A stretch of DNA of 64,000 nucleotides, from the NCBI GenBank assembly GCA_029783825.1, contig JAREIK010002618.1:695171-759170 (forward strand), in the 5' to 3' direction. This document shows, piece after piece, positions 1-14,100 of the stretch; position 1 is the stretch's first letter, and each line of letters starts with the position of its first letter. Both the position numbers and the translations under genes were made by a program. Under the pieces are notes generated by a model. That model saw only the letters and a list, made by a program, of their open reading frames with translations, did no database searches and was not told where the DNA came from. This DNA comes from Sapria himalayana (taxonomy: Eukaryota > Streptophyta > Magnoliopsida > Malpighiales > Rafflesiaceae).

Positions 1-915
1 ATTTATTTTCCCCAATGTTCTCTCTCTAGAAATTTCCCTCTCTAGAATTTTTGTTATTATTTTTCTTTCATTCCCCCCTCCTTTTTTTCTTCTTATTCTC
101 CTCCTTGTCCTTATCCTTTATCTTATTCCTCTTCACTATCTCCTTATTCATTTTGTTCTTTTACTCTTCTTTTTCTTTCTTATTATTCTTCTTTTTTTAT
201 TTTTCTTCATCTTCTTCTTATATGTCTTCGTCTTCTTCTCCTCCAACGCATCCACCTACAACATTTTTTTTATTCTTCATCAAATCATTTATTTCTTTTT
301 ATTTTTTTTATACTTTTTCTCATGCTTCTTCTTCTTCCTCTCCTCCTCCTTTAGCTCTCACTTTCTCTTCTTCAATTTCTCATTCTTCTATTTTTTTCCT
401 TTTTCTCTGTCTTCTCCATCTTCTCTTTGTTCTTCTCCATTTTTTTCTTGTTCTGATCCTTCTCCTCCTTTTTATTTTCCTTCGATTTCTCTTTCTTATT
501 CTTTTCTTATTCATCTTTTTCTACTTCTTATTCTATTTTTGCCCCCCTATTTTCTTCTTCATCATTTTCTTAGTCTTTTTCATCATCTTCTTACTCTTCT
601 TCTACTACTTATTATTATACTTCTTTTTTTTCACCTTCTTCTTCTTCTTCTTTAACTTTTTTTTCTTCTTTTCTTTCTCTTCTCCTTCTCCGTATTATTC
701 CTCATTTTCTTTTTCTACTTCTCCTATTCTTCCTCATTTTCTTCTTCTACTTCTCTTCATCCTCCTCCTCCTTATTCTTCTTGTTGTTCTTGTCCTCTTT
801 CTCCTTCCTTTTATTATTATTATTATTATTATTATTCTTCTTCTTCTTCTTCTTTTTCTCCACCTTATTCGACTTATTCTTCTCCTGCTCCTCCTCCCTC
901 TCCTCCTCCCTCTCC

Positions 916-1100
916 TCCTCCTTATTCTCTTTATGCATCTCCTCCACCTTCTTCCTCTTCAACTTCTTTTTCACCTTCTTCTTTACCTTCTCCTCCTCCC
1001 TCTCCTCCTCCCTCTCCTCCTTATTCTCTTTATGCATCACCTCCACCTTCTTCCTCTTCAACTTCTTTTTCACCTTCTTCTTTACCTTCTCCTCCTCCTC
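916..1100. repeat. Two-copy tandem repeat, period 99 bp, inside the polypyrimidine tract
   Basis: The string TTATTCTCTTTATGCATC occurs at 922 and again at 1021, and the following ~80 bases (CACCTTCTTCCTCTTCAAC and onwards) are nearly identical in both copies. This shows segmental tandem duplication within the tract in addition to microsatellite slippage. Confidence 0.85.
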
Positions 1101-2694
1101 ATTCATTTTCTTCTTCTCCTTCTCATTCTCATTCTTCTTCATCTTCTTCTTCTCATTCTTTTTCTCTTCCTTCTCATTCTTTTTCTCTTCCTTCTCATTC
1201 TCCTTTTTTTTCTCTCCTTTTCATTTTCTTCTACTTCTACTTCTTTTTTTTCTTTTTCTTTCATTTTATTTTGTCTTCTTGTTCTTGTTGTTGTTCTCTT
1301 TCTCCTTCTCCTTTTCATTTTACTTATTCTTTTTTTTTGTTCTTTTTTTGTTGTTTTTCTATTCTTTTTCTTCTTCACAATTATCTTATTATTATTATTA
1401 TTCTCATTCTCCTTTTTCATCATTATCATCTTTTTCTTCTTCTTCTTCTTCTTCTTCTTCTTTCTTCTCTGTTTATTTCTCTTCTTATTATTCTTCTTCT
1501 CTTTCTCTTTCTCCATCTTTTTCATTTCCTTCTTTTCCTCTTTTTTTTTCTTCTACTCCTTCTCCTTCACCTTATTGTTCCTCTCCTTTTCCGCCTAATT
1601 TTTTTCGTTCACCTTCTTATTCTTCTCTTCCTCCTCCTCCTCCTACTTCTTTCCCTTTACCTTTTCTATTTTTCTCATCCTCTTCCTTCTTATTTTCATG
1701 CTTTTACTTTTCTTCCTCTCCTCTTCACATTCTTCTTATTCTTCTATTTTTATCCTTTTTTTTCTTGTTCTTCTTTTAATTTATTTTTTCTTCCTCCTCT
1801 TCTACCAACTAATATTTATTTTTATATTCATTCTTTTTATTCTACTTTTTTTTCTCTTTCTCCTTCTTCTCCTTCTCTTTCTTCTTTTTTTTCTTCTTCT
1901 CCTTCTCATTTTTCTTCTTATTTTTTTCCTTCTACTTTTGTTTATTTCTTTATCTTATTCTTATTTTTTTTTATTTTTTTTATTCTTATAATTTTTATTC
2001 ATATTCATATTAGTATCATTATCATTATCAATATTATTCTTCTTGTCAATGTCCTTCTCCTCTTTCTCTTTCTTCTACTCTTTCTTCTTCTTTTTCTACT
2101 TCTTGTTCTTATTTTCTTTCATTATATTTTTCTTCTCTTTCTTCTTATACTTTTTCTCCTCGTTCTCCTCCCTCTCTTACACTTTTTGTCCTCATTCTCC
2201 TCCCTCTCTTACTTTTCTTCTTCTTTTTCTTCTTCTCCTCTTCCTACTCTTTCTACTACTTCACTTATTCTTCTTATTCTTTTTCTTCTTTTGTTTCTTC
2301 TTTTTCTTCTTCTTCTTTTGCTTCTTCTTCTTCTTCTTTTGCTTTTACTTCTTCTACTTCTTCTCCTTTATTTTATTCATCCTTCTTCTTCATTAGATCA
2401 TTTTTCTTCTTATTCTTCTTCTCCTCCTCCTTTTTTCCATTTTCTTCTTTTTATCTTCATCTTCTTCTATTCCTGACGGTCTTCTCCTCTTTTTGCTTCC
2501 TATTCTATTTTTCCTCATCCTATACCATATTCTTCTCCTCATCTTCCTCCTTTTTCTTCTCTCTTCTTATTTTTTTTCTTTTTCTTTTTTCTTCTTCACC
2601 TCCTTCTTCTACTACTTTTTATTATAATTATTATTATACTTTTTCTTCATTTGCTTCTTAGCTACTTTTTCTTCTTTTGCTCTCTTTGCTTTTT

Positions 2695-2835
2695 TTTTCT
2701 TCCTTTGCTTCTTTTTCTTCTTTTGCTTCCTTTGATTCTTTTTCTTCTTTTGCTTCCTTTGATTCTTTTTCTTTTTTTACTTCCTTTGATTCTTTTTCTT
2801 CTTTTACTTCCTTTAATTCTTTTTTTTCTTCTACT
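2695..2835. repeat. 27-bp minisatellite (TTTGATTCTTTTTCTTCTTT core)
   Basis: About five imperfect copies of a 27-bp unit containing CCTTTGATTCTTTTTCTTC. Read as protein it gives a 9-residue periodicity, an artefact of the unit being a multiple of three. Confidence 0.8.
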
Positions 2836-4345
2836 TCATCTACTTCTTTTTTATTCTTCTTATTCTTCTTCTCCTTTTACTTCTATTTCTCATTCTTCTT
2901 CTTATCCTTCTTCTTCTATTTCTCCTTCTTCATCTTCTTATTTTTCTTTTTTTTTCTTCTTCAATTTCTTCTCTTTGTTCTTCTTCACCTCCTCTTACTT
3001 CTTCATTTTCTTCTCCTTTTATTTCTCCTCCTCCTCCTCTTCATGCTTCTTATTCTTCTTCTTCTTCACATTCTTCTCATTTTTTTTCGTCTCCATCTTC
3101 TACTTCTTCTTATTCTTTCACTTCTTCTTTTCTCCTAATTTTTTTTCTCCTTTTTTTATTCTTCTTTTTTTTTTCTTTTTCTTATTCTTCTTTTTTTTTC
3201 TTTTTCTTATTCTTCTTTTTTTCCTTCTTATTCTTCTACATCTTTTTCTTATTATTTTTATTTATCTCATTCTTCTTATTTATTCTTCTTTTTCTTTTTC
3301 TTTTTTATTTTTCTATTCTACTTTTTCTTTTTCTCCTCCTCCTCCATATTCTTTTTTTTCTCATCTTTCATTTTCTTCGTTTTCTTCTTTTTCTTCTTTC
3401 TTATTCATCATCATATTCTTCTTTTTCTCCTCATTCTTTTTGTTCTTCTTTTTCTTCTTCTCCTTCTTTTTCTTATCTTCTTGTTCTTCTTCTTATTATT
3501 TTTTTTGTTTTTGCTTCTTCTCCTCCTCCTTCATTATCATATTTTTCTTTATTTTTTTCCTTCTTTTTCTTGTTATACTTCTTATCATCATTCTTTTTCC
3601 CTCACTTCTTATTCATTATCATCTTCTTCTTCTTTTCCTTCATCATCATCTTTTGTTTCTTTTTTCTTCTTTCTTCATCATCTTATTTATCTTCATCTCA
3701 TCCTTCTTCTTTTTCTTCTCATTGTCCTTATTTTTCTCATTTTCGTTCTTATTCTTCTTAATCCTAAATTTCTTTTTTTTTCTTCTTAATCTTTTTCTTT
3801 TTCTTCTTTTTATTCTTTTACTACTTCTCATTTTACTTTTGATTCTTTTTCTTCTCCATCTCCTCCTCCACCTTTTTCATATTCTTCTATTCATCCTTAT
3901 TTTTCATCTTCTTCTACTTCTACTTATACTTCTCCTTTTCATTCCTTTTCTTTTTATTCTTTTTTTTTCTTCTCATTCTTCTTCTTTCCTCATTATTTTT
4001 CTCTGTATTCTCTTTCTTCTTCTTTTCTCATTATTTTTCTCTTTATTCTCTTTCTTCTTATTCTCATGCTTATTATTATTTTTCTTATACTACTTTTTCT
4101 TTTTCTTCTTTTTCTACTTCTTCTTCTTCTCTTTCTCCTTCTTTTTCTAATTCTTGTTACTATCTTTCTTCTTTATCTCTATCTTATTATTATTTTAGTT
4201 CATCTTTTTCTTCTTATTCTTATTATTTTTTCTTATTATTCAACTTTTTCTTCTTATTTTTTTTATTATTCTTCTCCTCTTTTTTCAATTTTTTTATTCT
4301 TCTTAATCTTTTTCTTATTATTGTTAATATTATCTAAACTACTAA

Positions 4346-4740
4346 AAATAGAACTATCTTTTTGAGGATAATCATATCAACTAAAATTGACTAATCAAAC
4401 TAAATAATTCTCATCAACTACTTCAAAATATTGTTGCAATATTATTATGATGCCTAGTTTTTAGGATTAGGCAATATCATAAAAGCTCGTTGAGCAAGAA
4501 TCTCTCTTATATTGCAAATATATGAGTTGTATAAGTATTAAAGTAGAATTTTATTAAGATATCTATCCTATAGAGATTGTGTAGACATTAAATCAATTAA
4601 CAGTGAGTCAAATACTATTTTAGTTAAACGAATAAACCTAAGATTTCATTAGACTATTAGATTCTAGGGTTGGTCTATTTTTATGTATGACAATTTATCT
4701 AAATGGTCTATTTCTTATTTATTATTATTTTATTAAGATA
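4346..4740. other. AT-rich unique spacer interrupting the pyrimidine tract
   Basis: About 400 bases of mixed-composition AT-rich DNA separate the two pyrimidine blocks. It contains a short imperfect palindrome around GATGCCTAGTTTTTAGGATTAGGC. I see no coding potential or recognisable element; it may be an insertion or the original spacer. Confidence 0.5.
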
Positions 4741-5730
4741 CCATTTTTCTCCTTCTTCTACTTATTCTTTTCTTTTTTTCCTCCTGCTCCTTATATTCTT
4801 GTTCCTCTTGTTATTATTGTTTTATTTATGCTTCTTATTCTTCTCCTTCATCATTATATTCTTATCTATTTTTTATTTTTTCTTATTCTTATTCTATTTC
4901 TTCTCAACCTTCTTTATTAACTTCTTATTCTTCATCATCATAATCATGATCATCTTCTTCTTGTTCTTCTTTTGTTTTGTTTTTCTCATTTCTTCATTTT
5001 TTTTTAATCTTCATCTCATCATTCTTCTTTTTCTCATTCTCTTTATTTTTTTCATTTTTGTTCTTTTATTCTTTTACTATTTCTGCTTTTTCTTTTGGCC
5101 CTTGTTCTTGTCCATTCCTCATTTTTCATATTCTTCTATTCATCCTCCTTTTTCATCTTCTTCTATTCATCCTCTTTTTTCATCTTCTTCTATTCATCCT
5201 CTTTTTTCATCTTCTTCTATTCATCCTCTTTTTTCATCTTCTTCTATTCATCCTCTTTTTTCATCTTCTTCTATTCATCCTCTTTTTTCATCTTCTTCTA
5301 TTCATCCTCTTTTTTCATCTTCTTCTATTCATCCTCTTTTTTCATCTTCTTCTATTCATCTTCTTCTATTCATCCTCTTGTTTCATCTTCTTCTACTTCC
5401 CTTCTCATTCTTATTCTTTTTTCTTTTTATTCTTATTCTTTTTTTTTCTCATTATTCTTCTTTTTATTCTTCATATTCTTCTTCTTTCTTCATTATTCTT
5501 TCCCCACTATTTCTTCGTCTACACCACTCTTCTTTTCATCCTTCATTTCCATTTTTTTATTCTTGTTCTACTATTATTGTTTTTCTACTATTATTGTTTC
5601 TTTTTATTCTTTTTCTACTAATACTACTACTACTTCTTCTTATTCTTCTCCATCACCTTCCCTTTCTTATCATCATTCTTGTATTTCTCCTTCTTCTTGT
5701 TCTTGTTTTTCTCTTTCTTATTCATCTCCA

Positions 5731-5773
<43 letters not shown>

Positions 5774-5880
5774 TTATTTCTTTTTCTTCTTCTTATACTT
5801 CTTATTTTTATTATTATTCTCTTTTTTCTTCTTTTTTTAATTACAATACTTCTCCTTTTTTTATTTTTTTATTCTTCACA
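4741..5880. repeat. Second polypyrimidine block
   Basis: Same composition and strand bias as the first block, ending sharply near 5880 where ordinary mixed sequence starts (TTTGGTGTGTGAATTGC). It includes a (TTA)n run near 5730-5772. The long frames here are low-complexity artefacts, not genes. Confidence 0.88.
5128..5394. repeat. 27-bp tandem array, about nine copies, highly homogeneous
   Basis: The unit is CATCTTCTTCTATTCATCCT plus CTTTTTT (27 bp). It is repeated with almost no divergence for eight copies, then ends in a shortened and mutated unit near 5355-5394. Homogeneity against the degenerate surroundings implies recent expansion. Confidence 0.92.
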
Positions 5881-5889
5881 TTTGGTGTG

Positions 5890-6986
5890 TGAATTGCATA
5901 TCGTAGTGTTGGATGGTGACCGATAAATCATGCGACATGTCCGAGTAAAAGCGACATGTAAGGTAATAATGGTTATTAGAGTTACTTTCTATCATATGAC
6001 TCATGCCAGTGAGATTTGAGACAAAGTATATATTAACTGTACAAGCATGGTATTTATGAAGTTGAAATTATAAATACTTATAATACTATAAGAATACATA
6101 TATGAAGCAATAATTATAGATAATTGACAAGATGCATGAAAAGCATAGACTCGTGAATGATCCTCAAGGAGAGATAATTTATGGTTTCGGTGGTAAAGTA
6201 TTGATTGGATAGCTATGAAAGGATCATCATTGAGGACAACACAATAAATGATTCATCTTGTATGCTAGTAGGATATTAGAGTATTTTCATAATAATCAAA
6301 TATTTATTTTATAGCAAAGTACAAAAACAACCAGACAATTTAGATAGGTCATCATGCATAATGAAATTAATCAATCCTACTCAATTGTAACTTTACTATT
6401 AGTTGATCAAACTATCTATATAATCAATGTGAAATTGATATCTAGACTTATGCCCATTTTACTACTTGTAAGCCCTTATAATTGTAGAATTACGTTGGAC
6501 AAAAGATAATCACCTAATGAATTTTTGGAATCATGTATATTAACAAAGTTAGCAACCTCACAAAGTAGAAACACCCATCCCAATAACATGAGTAGAGCAA
6601 TTGGAAAATACACCATAAGAAAGCATATTTGGAATCAACGGGGATCAAACTCATATCCCCAAAGTTGAGTAGTCTTGCCCCTTTATTAATTAGACTACCA
6701 TACTATTGGTTCTTCTCACATATTGATTAACATCATATCAATGGGCTCTAGAAATATGATTTATCCATGAGGTCTTGGATTTGAATCTTACTTCAGTACA
6801 AAGGGCAATTAAATTTTTGTTGAAGGTGTAACGAGGATAAAAAACTCACCTATTGCAATTAATTAGATGAATGCATACTAACCCATGCACCTATGTTCAT
6901 CAAAAAAAAATTATATTACTTCTATTAATATTAATGACAACATTTTTTATGTTAAGAATAAAAAAGGAAAACAAAAATGCAACCAA

Positions 6987-7029
<43 letters not shown>

Positions 7030-8141
7030 CTCAAACTTACCTAGTGTTTGAACTAAAAAAAAAATATTCTTTTGAGATTAGTTGATGTGTACATAGTTAA
7101 CCATGAACACTCAAGTTCATCATACATACACACATACACTCACACACAGACAAACATACACACACAGACACAAACATACACACACACATACACACACACA
7201 TACACACATCAACAAAACTCGCATAAAATAGTTATCAATATGAAATAACATAAAATTTTCTTAACAATTGCAAATTACCAATTTTTGCTAATCACATACT
7301 AATTAGTGTTTTTATAAAATCATTTTGCAAATTAATCTAAAAATACAGATTTACTTGTAACAACATTTCATCAAACATGTTGATTTTGCACAATTACTAC
7401 CAAGATTAGAAAAATTTTAGATTTTAAGAAAAACCCATTTCTTAAGTGAGGCCCAGATATAGAACAAAATGTTGCCATAAGGCTTGAACCAAATTGCCAC
7501 CACAGATGAGACAACGCACCTATCTCACAAGGGCAGAGACCAAATCACAAAAAAAAATTACAGTAGAATAAGCTTTGCAAAACAAGAGCTAGATAATTAG
7601 TAACCCATTTTAGTAGGCAACATTCCCTACACGAACCAATTAGCCCAACCAAACTGTGTCCAACACAAACATCATATTAAGATGCCAGAGTCAAAAATCA
7701 TATACAATGATTAAACACAACAGCAGCAACAACAACAAAAGTTGCTAGAAGAGAACAAAGAGACACAAATAGAAGAAAAAAAAACAAGAATACTAACACA
7801 TGGAAATAATAGACACCCAGTGTAAGGTGAAATACAGAGGGAAGCAGCAAAATCAAATGAGAATCAGCTGAGAGTTTTCTACTGTGAGTAAGCGTACTGA
7901 ACAGCTATTCTATTTGGTGAAGACTAAGTTTTAAGCCCCAAATCTGTCACTGAGCGAACAACTGGAGCAAAATGGAAGAAAAAGAAGGAAGAAGGGAGCT
8001 TTGCCTGTCCATCATGAACCCTTGTTGTTGCAGTTGAGCAACCAGCACCAGCATCAAAATGGCCACCTTAATAAACAGACAAACACCAGCAGCAGGCACC
8101 ACGACTGGGAGGCAGGCTGCACCAATTTGCGTTGGCTCGCT
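5890..8141. other. Intergenic AT-rich region with CA microsatellites; 3' flank of the PP2A gene
   Basis: No conserved coding sequence is visible. There is a (CA)n(TA)n microsatellite at about 6989-7029 and a CA-rich patch at 7118-7210. Around 6610-6860 are tRNA-like words (GGATTTGAATC and, on the minus strand, GAGTTTGATCC) that may be SINE debris. The part next to 8141 must hold the 3' UTR of the minus-strand PP2A gene, but I cannot fix its polyadenylation site. Confidence 0.5.
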
Positions 8142-11100
8142 CTAAAGGAAGTAATCTGGCGTTCTTCTAGTCACATCTGGCTCTCCTCTTCTCGGCGCAG
8201 GCTCAAACTGCACCAATTTCAAGGCTCAAACAGCATCAGCACAGACACAAAAACTCTCATTTCGCAGCAGAAACAATTCAAAAAACAAAAACAAAAACCT
8301 GTATGAACGTGTGACACTTGAAGTCGTCAACTTCCAAAATCGACGCCATGTTTCCACAGCGATAACAATAATTTGGTGCGCTAAACACAGTTACCACTTT
8401 TTGTTCCTGGCACAAATTGAAGAACGAAACTCCACTCAATATAAGCAAAAGATCAGGGAACAAGAACAAGAACAAGAAAAAAAAGAATAAGAACAAAAAG
8501 AACAAAACTAAAATAAGAAAAAGAAGAATTACATGGCCCCAATTGTAACCATCCATGACAAGCTGGTGAGCTCGAGCAATAAGCTGTAGATTGTTCGTCT
8601 GGTTAAACTGGTCAGATATGTCCTGCAGAAAAAGGATGGCGAGGGTGGTGGTGAAGGAAAAGCACGGGCAGGTCTGATTAAGCAAGTAAAGAAGGAACAA
8701 CAATGGGCGGGCGTTACTTGGCCGAAAGTGTAGCCGGCACCTCTCGGAGAGATGCCCCAGCCGCATCGATCATCAGGATCAGACCACAAGAGATCGCACA
8801 TCGGGCCCTCGTGAGGAACTTCTTGAACACGGTCGAAGTTGCGAATGTTATCCAGCGTTTCAATGGAAGGAGATAACCCCCCGTGCAGACAAAAGATTTC
8901 TGACTCAACCTACCAAACAACAAAGAGAGAGAGAGAGAGAGAGATAGAGAAATAGAGAGAGATAGAGAGTGAGTGAGTGAGTGAGTGAGAGAGAGAGAGA
9001 GCCATTTCAAGCAATGCTCACCAAGGCAGTCAAGGGAAAATAATCAAACAGGTCGGTAAAAATCTTCCAGATGTTAGCATTGCCATACCTGCAAATGGAA
9101 GACAACTTACATTTCATACCTGAAGAAAAATTTTGAAGAAGAAGAAAAGCAAAACATAAAAATTCCAAGAAACACCTCGCGATCCCAAATTCGAAGGCAA
9201 AATATTAGAAAATTTTGAAGAAGCTGCGTGTTTGAATTAAAGAACATCTTCACAATAATAGAACAGGGAGGGGGAGATGAGGAAAAGTGAAAAACTCACT
9301 TCCGTAGGCACTCGTCATAAAATCCATAAACTTGAGTGATCTGCAAGAGGATGAATGGAAGATGGGGGAGAAGACACATAAATGAGGTCCCTGTTAGATC
9401 ATAACAGATGTAGGGCGTACCTGCCGACTTTCGTGATTGCCCCTCAGGATTGTGATCCGCTGTGGATAGCGCACTTTGAGAGCCACTAGGAGCTTGACAC
9501 GTCACCCCCAAAAACACCCAATGTTAATGAAACCATTGAAACATAGATCGCCACAATACATTCATGTAAGCATCTGCGTGTGTGCGTGTGCGCGCGTGTG
9601 TGTGGGCCGAAGATGAAAATATCTACCCAAATAAATATATCAATATTTGAATTTTATGTATAAATCAAAAATATGAAGAAAAATCAAACATTAAATTAAT
9701 AGATATTTTGAGAAAACTATTTTTTTAATATATTTGGATCATATATTTTAAAAAGTAAAGTTGCTTTTTTAAGATATATTTTGTTACATTTAAATAACAA
9801 ATTAAGTTTCACATGGGATAAAGAAAATTTTATAATTTTTAACTTTATTTATTATTTTATCAATGACTAAAATTGAAAAAAAAAAAAAAACAATTTTAGT
9901 GCTTGATTACTAAATTAAACAACTTAGCCAAGAAAAATATAACTTAAGCCATCAACATGATCAAGATCAATCATTCAAGTCATGTGATAAAAGTTCAAAT
10001 ATTTTTTTTATTTGAGTTTATTATAAATATTAATTGAATTAAATTTCCAATTTAAAATATAATTTAAGTCATAATGAACAAACATCTCTTTTAGACTTCA
10101 TGTGGAGTACATTTCATTGACTTGATATTAGAAGATACTATAAATATGTCCAACATTAAGAAGACATTAAAAAAGTTTATTATACTTAATAACTATATAT
10201 AATCGATCAAGACTAATCAAATTTTATGTGTGTGTGTGTGTGTGTGTCAAAAAGAATTAGCTTAGTTAAATAAAAAGTGATATAAGAATACTTTCTAGAT
10301 TACATAAACAAAAAAAAAAAACAAGAACATGATTAAGAGCTATGAATGGACATAGAATCAATGGACAAAAGAGTTGATATAAAAGAGAGTTGTACTAATT
10401 GTTCTCATGGTGTATTTTGAAATATCTTAGTATTTTGCTTGAAAAATTTTAGTTTTTGTTCATGTGTTTTGCTTCACCTTGTTGATGATGCAAAAAAAAA
10501 AAAACACATACATTACACATACACACACATATATCATGAACAAGACTAACAAAATGTGTGTGTGTGTGTGTGTGTGTGTGTATTTATATTATAAAATTGA
10601 TAAAATATCTGACTAAATATAATAATAACAATCATAATTATTTAAGATACAAAAAAAATTTGAAGCCTTGAAGAACGAGACACAATTAAGGTACAATTTT
10701 TTTATGATGCGCATTCTACATTATATATATTTATTTATTTATTTATTATATATTAATATATATATATATACACACACACACACTATATTTTACTAAATAC
10801 GATATATACTTTTTATTTATTAATAAAATGTAATTAAATAAAGAATATCAAACATAAAAATTAAATATTATTTATATTTTCTATCATAACAAGTATAAAA
10901 ATTTTTATAAAATTTATAAAAGTTTAATAATTTAATAATTAATATACAAAATTTTAAGACATCAAACATCATATCAATAATTTTAGGAAAAAAAAGGAAA
11001 TGAACTTTGAGAATAATATGATTTATGAGAACTTTGAAAAAAAATAATTTGTGGGGAAAGCCTTTAGGAATAATATTATTTGATAAGCATGCCAAAGACG

Positions 11101-14100
11101 TACCATTTATAACAATAATAACAAAATATTTTATCTTATGTTATTCATATAATTTATTATTTGGACAAAATATAATTATTTTAATATCTAACTCTAGACT
11201 TGTAGAGGATGACAAGGAAATGATTAAATCTTATGTTCAAGAATACACAATAAAACTATTTGTCAACATTAGAGCTACTAATGTTAGAGCTACTAAAACA
11301 CAAAAAATTTACTCCTAACAACCTTGTCTGAGCTTCAAAATCAAAAGAGACTACATTGCATAGTAGAGCCACTTAACAATAGAGTAGCATGACTACAAAA
11401 GAAAATGATTATCTTCTTTTTCTTTAATTTACAATCATGTCAAAGTTAGGGCTACAACTATGGCAAATTGGGTTGGGTTGAGGGCAAATCTTAACCTGAC
11501 CCAATTTCAAAAATCAACCCAAGCTATGAATCAACCCAAGTTTCAACTCACTTTCATCAATTCAAACAAACCCTAATTTAATATTATGAAAATCACGTTG
11601 CAATCAGAGTGAAATGGATAGCATCATTTCAAGCAAAAAATAATAAAATAATTACAATTAAAAAAACAAAATCTTCAAATAATATAAAATGAAAAAAAAA
11701 ATTCTTCATTTCTAAGTATTTTTTAAGTTTAGAATTTATATAATATAAAAATTATATTCTTAAAATAGATTATAATTATTTTGGGCGAGGGCATTTCTTT
11801 AGTCTCTCGAGACTTATTTTCATAGGCAAAACAAGCAATGTTTTTTAAAATTGGGTGATATTACTAAGGTTGATGTAGGGTTGCTATAGGATGATATTAA
11901 ACACCTCATGTTACAAACTCAAAGCATTTTTAGAAACTACTATTGTCAGCAAAAGCTAAAATAAAAAATTTGCAGAAGAATGAGAAGCAAGAGAATGAGC
12001 ATCGGAATACATACTGAGACTGTCTCGACTGAATAATATCCACGATCAACATAATCACCCATGAACAAGTAGTTAGTATCTGGACACTATCACGAGTGCA
12101 AAATCACAATAAATTAATATAGCAATTCCAAAGAAAGAAGATCATCCTCAAGAATGATAACTAGACAAGAACAAAAGATTCTTGAATTAAAAAAAAAATC
12201 ACCTTGCCCCCAATGCGAAAAAGCTCTGCAAGATCATGAAATTGACCATGGATATCACCACAAATAGTAACAGGGCTTTTGACGGGCTAAAAAAACACCC
12301 ACAAAAACTACCATTAAGAAGCTCATGTTCATAAAGCAACAACAAATACATATGTAAATGCACAAAATCAAGAACAAGCTCATGTTCTCTCATATCTCAT
12401 CAATGGCACCCCTCATTCCCAACTCAAAAACCAGAAAGCAATAAATGAAAATCATACCCAGTGCACGAGACTCGTAATTTAGCATAGGATCTGAGAAAAA
12501 TTAATATCTCAACAATCATATCCTCAAAAATCAGAGAAACTATATCTGATGAGTATTTACCCCAAGACTTACCGTAATTATACACAAATACTTGTCATTA
12601 CATTATAACATGACCTTTAATATATGTATGTAACATAAAAGCATCTATTGTGAACAATGATCCCAATATTATTCTCGCATAAATATTTTTAATTTTGAAA
12701 TTATTATGAGATTTAGTTTTTTTTTTGTATTTATATAATCACAAACAACAAAAAAGATGAATAAAAAAATAACAAAAAATGAAGTACCTGAACATTACTT
12801 TCTTCCATGAATATCTCCTTAGCTTTATCACATAATACTTTAACCTAGCATATATCAATCAAACAACATAATAAATTACCTCGGGAGCATTACATCACCT
12901 TCACAAATTGATTGGTCACTAAAGTACGATTTCACATAAATATTGGTTTGGTACAAAAATTGAAAAGAAAACAAGATTTGTATGTTATCCCTCGTAACAA
13001 AAAATTATAAACTATTGTGTAATTGTTTTCTATAGTTTAGAGCTTAAAACTTAAAACATTGGACAATGTCATGTTTCAAATTCAAACAAAACAAGTGGGA
13101 ATTCAAGTTTTGTTTGTACAAGACATTCCATGAAAAAAATAATAATAATTCCAAATAATATACTTGACCTACTCTCTTTGCATTGACTTGAATATTAGCT
13201 TAATAATTTTAAGTTAGTTTTACAATTAAAACACAAATTACAACTTGAGTGCACTTTTAAAAATAAAAAATTATTAGAATTTGTATGTTGCAAACAAATT
13301 TTTAAATGAATTTCATAAGCCTGTAAAATTCTACATGAAATGTAATATTGAGATCAACTTTTTTATACTTTATCACATACAAATAGTTGCAAAGAAACAA
13401 AATAAAGACAACTCACCAACTAAGGAGGATGTTCATCATGCACAACTTAATGAAAAAAATGAACTGCATCATCTGCTAAAAAATGTCATCATATTTGTTA
13501 CTTAATCTCTTCATCAAACAAAAATATAGCAATAGCCCCAAATATTATCACCTAAATTATGAAGTGATAGCCAAACTCTAAATATCTTGTCCATTAATGT
13601 AATATTAAACTATGCTATGGAGAGATGAAGAACAAAACAAATAATAATTACATAGGTTAGAAAAAAACCAAATCCCTTGTTCAAGCAATACTCAAGACAT
13701 ACAAGCTTGCCCACAACTTGCGCAATGGCAATGATACTTTAGGCTATTTTAGAAATAATTGTTTATTTTTGTTTTATCATTAAACAAATTGTATTGTGCA
13801 AGAACAACACAATCAAAATTTAGTAAAAATGTTAGAATACATCATTTAAATCATAAGATAAGAAATAACAATTTAAGATTATTTGATCACATCCAACGTA
13901 GACCTCATAGTACAATAATTAAAAAGTATGAAACTATTCTTATAATATATGAAGAAAAAATATTGAGAGTAAGGATGATATTTAATAAAATTAATTGAAA
14001 AAATATGATACATATAACAAACTAAAAAGAATTAGAAAAAAACTTATTAATAATGATCATTAAATAAAATTCCTTCCAAGAAAAAATAATATTTCGAAGA

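Larger units (their letters stand above)
1..4345. repeat. Giant polypyrimidine (TTC/TCC/TTTC) low-complexity tract
   Basis: The plus strand is almost entirely C and T, with scattered A and very few G, for over 4 kb. It is built from irregular TTC, TCC, TTTC and TTA words rather than one perfect unit. Long open frames rich in Phe, Leu and Ser on the plus strand, and Lys and Glu on the minus strand, arise only because pyrimidine strings contain no stop codons. I infer an expanded and decayed CTT-type microsatellite. Such strand asymmetry can form intramolecular triplexes (known chemistry). An assembly artefact is possible. Confidence 0.9.

Noticed and set aside
51..5926. Several long plus-strand frames (up to 515 codons) rich in Phe, Leu and Ser, and Lys/Glu-rich minus-strand frames
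   Set aside because: They follow directly from the stop-free polypyrimidine repeat, overlap in several frames and have no domain or codon structure.
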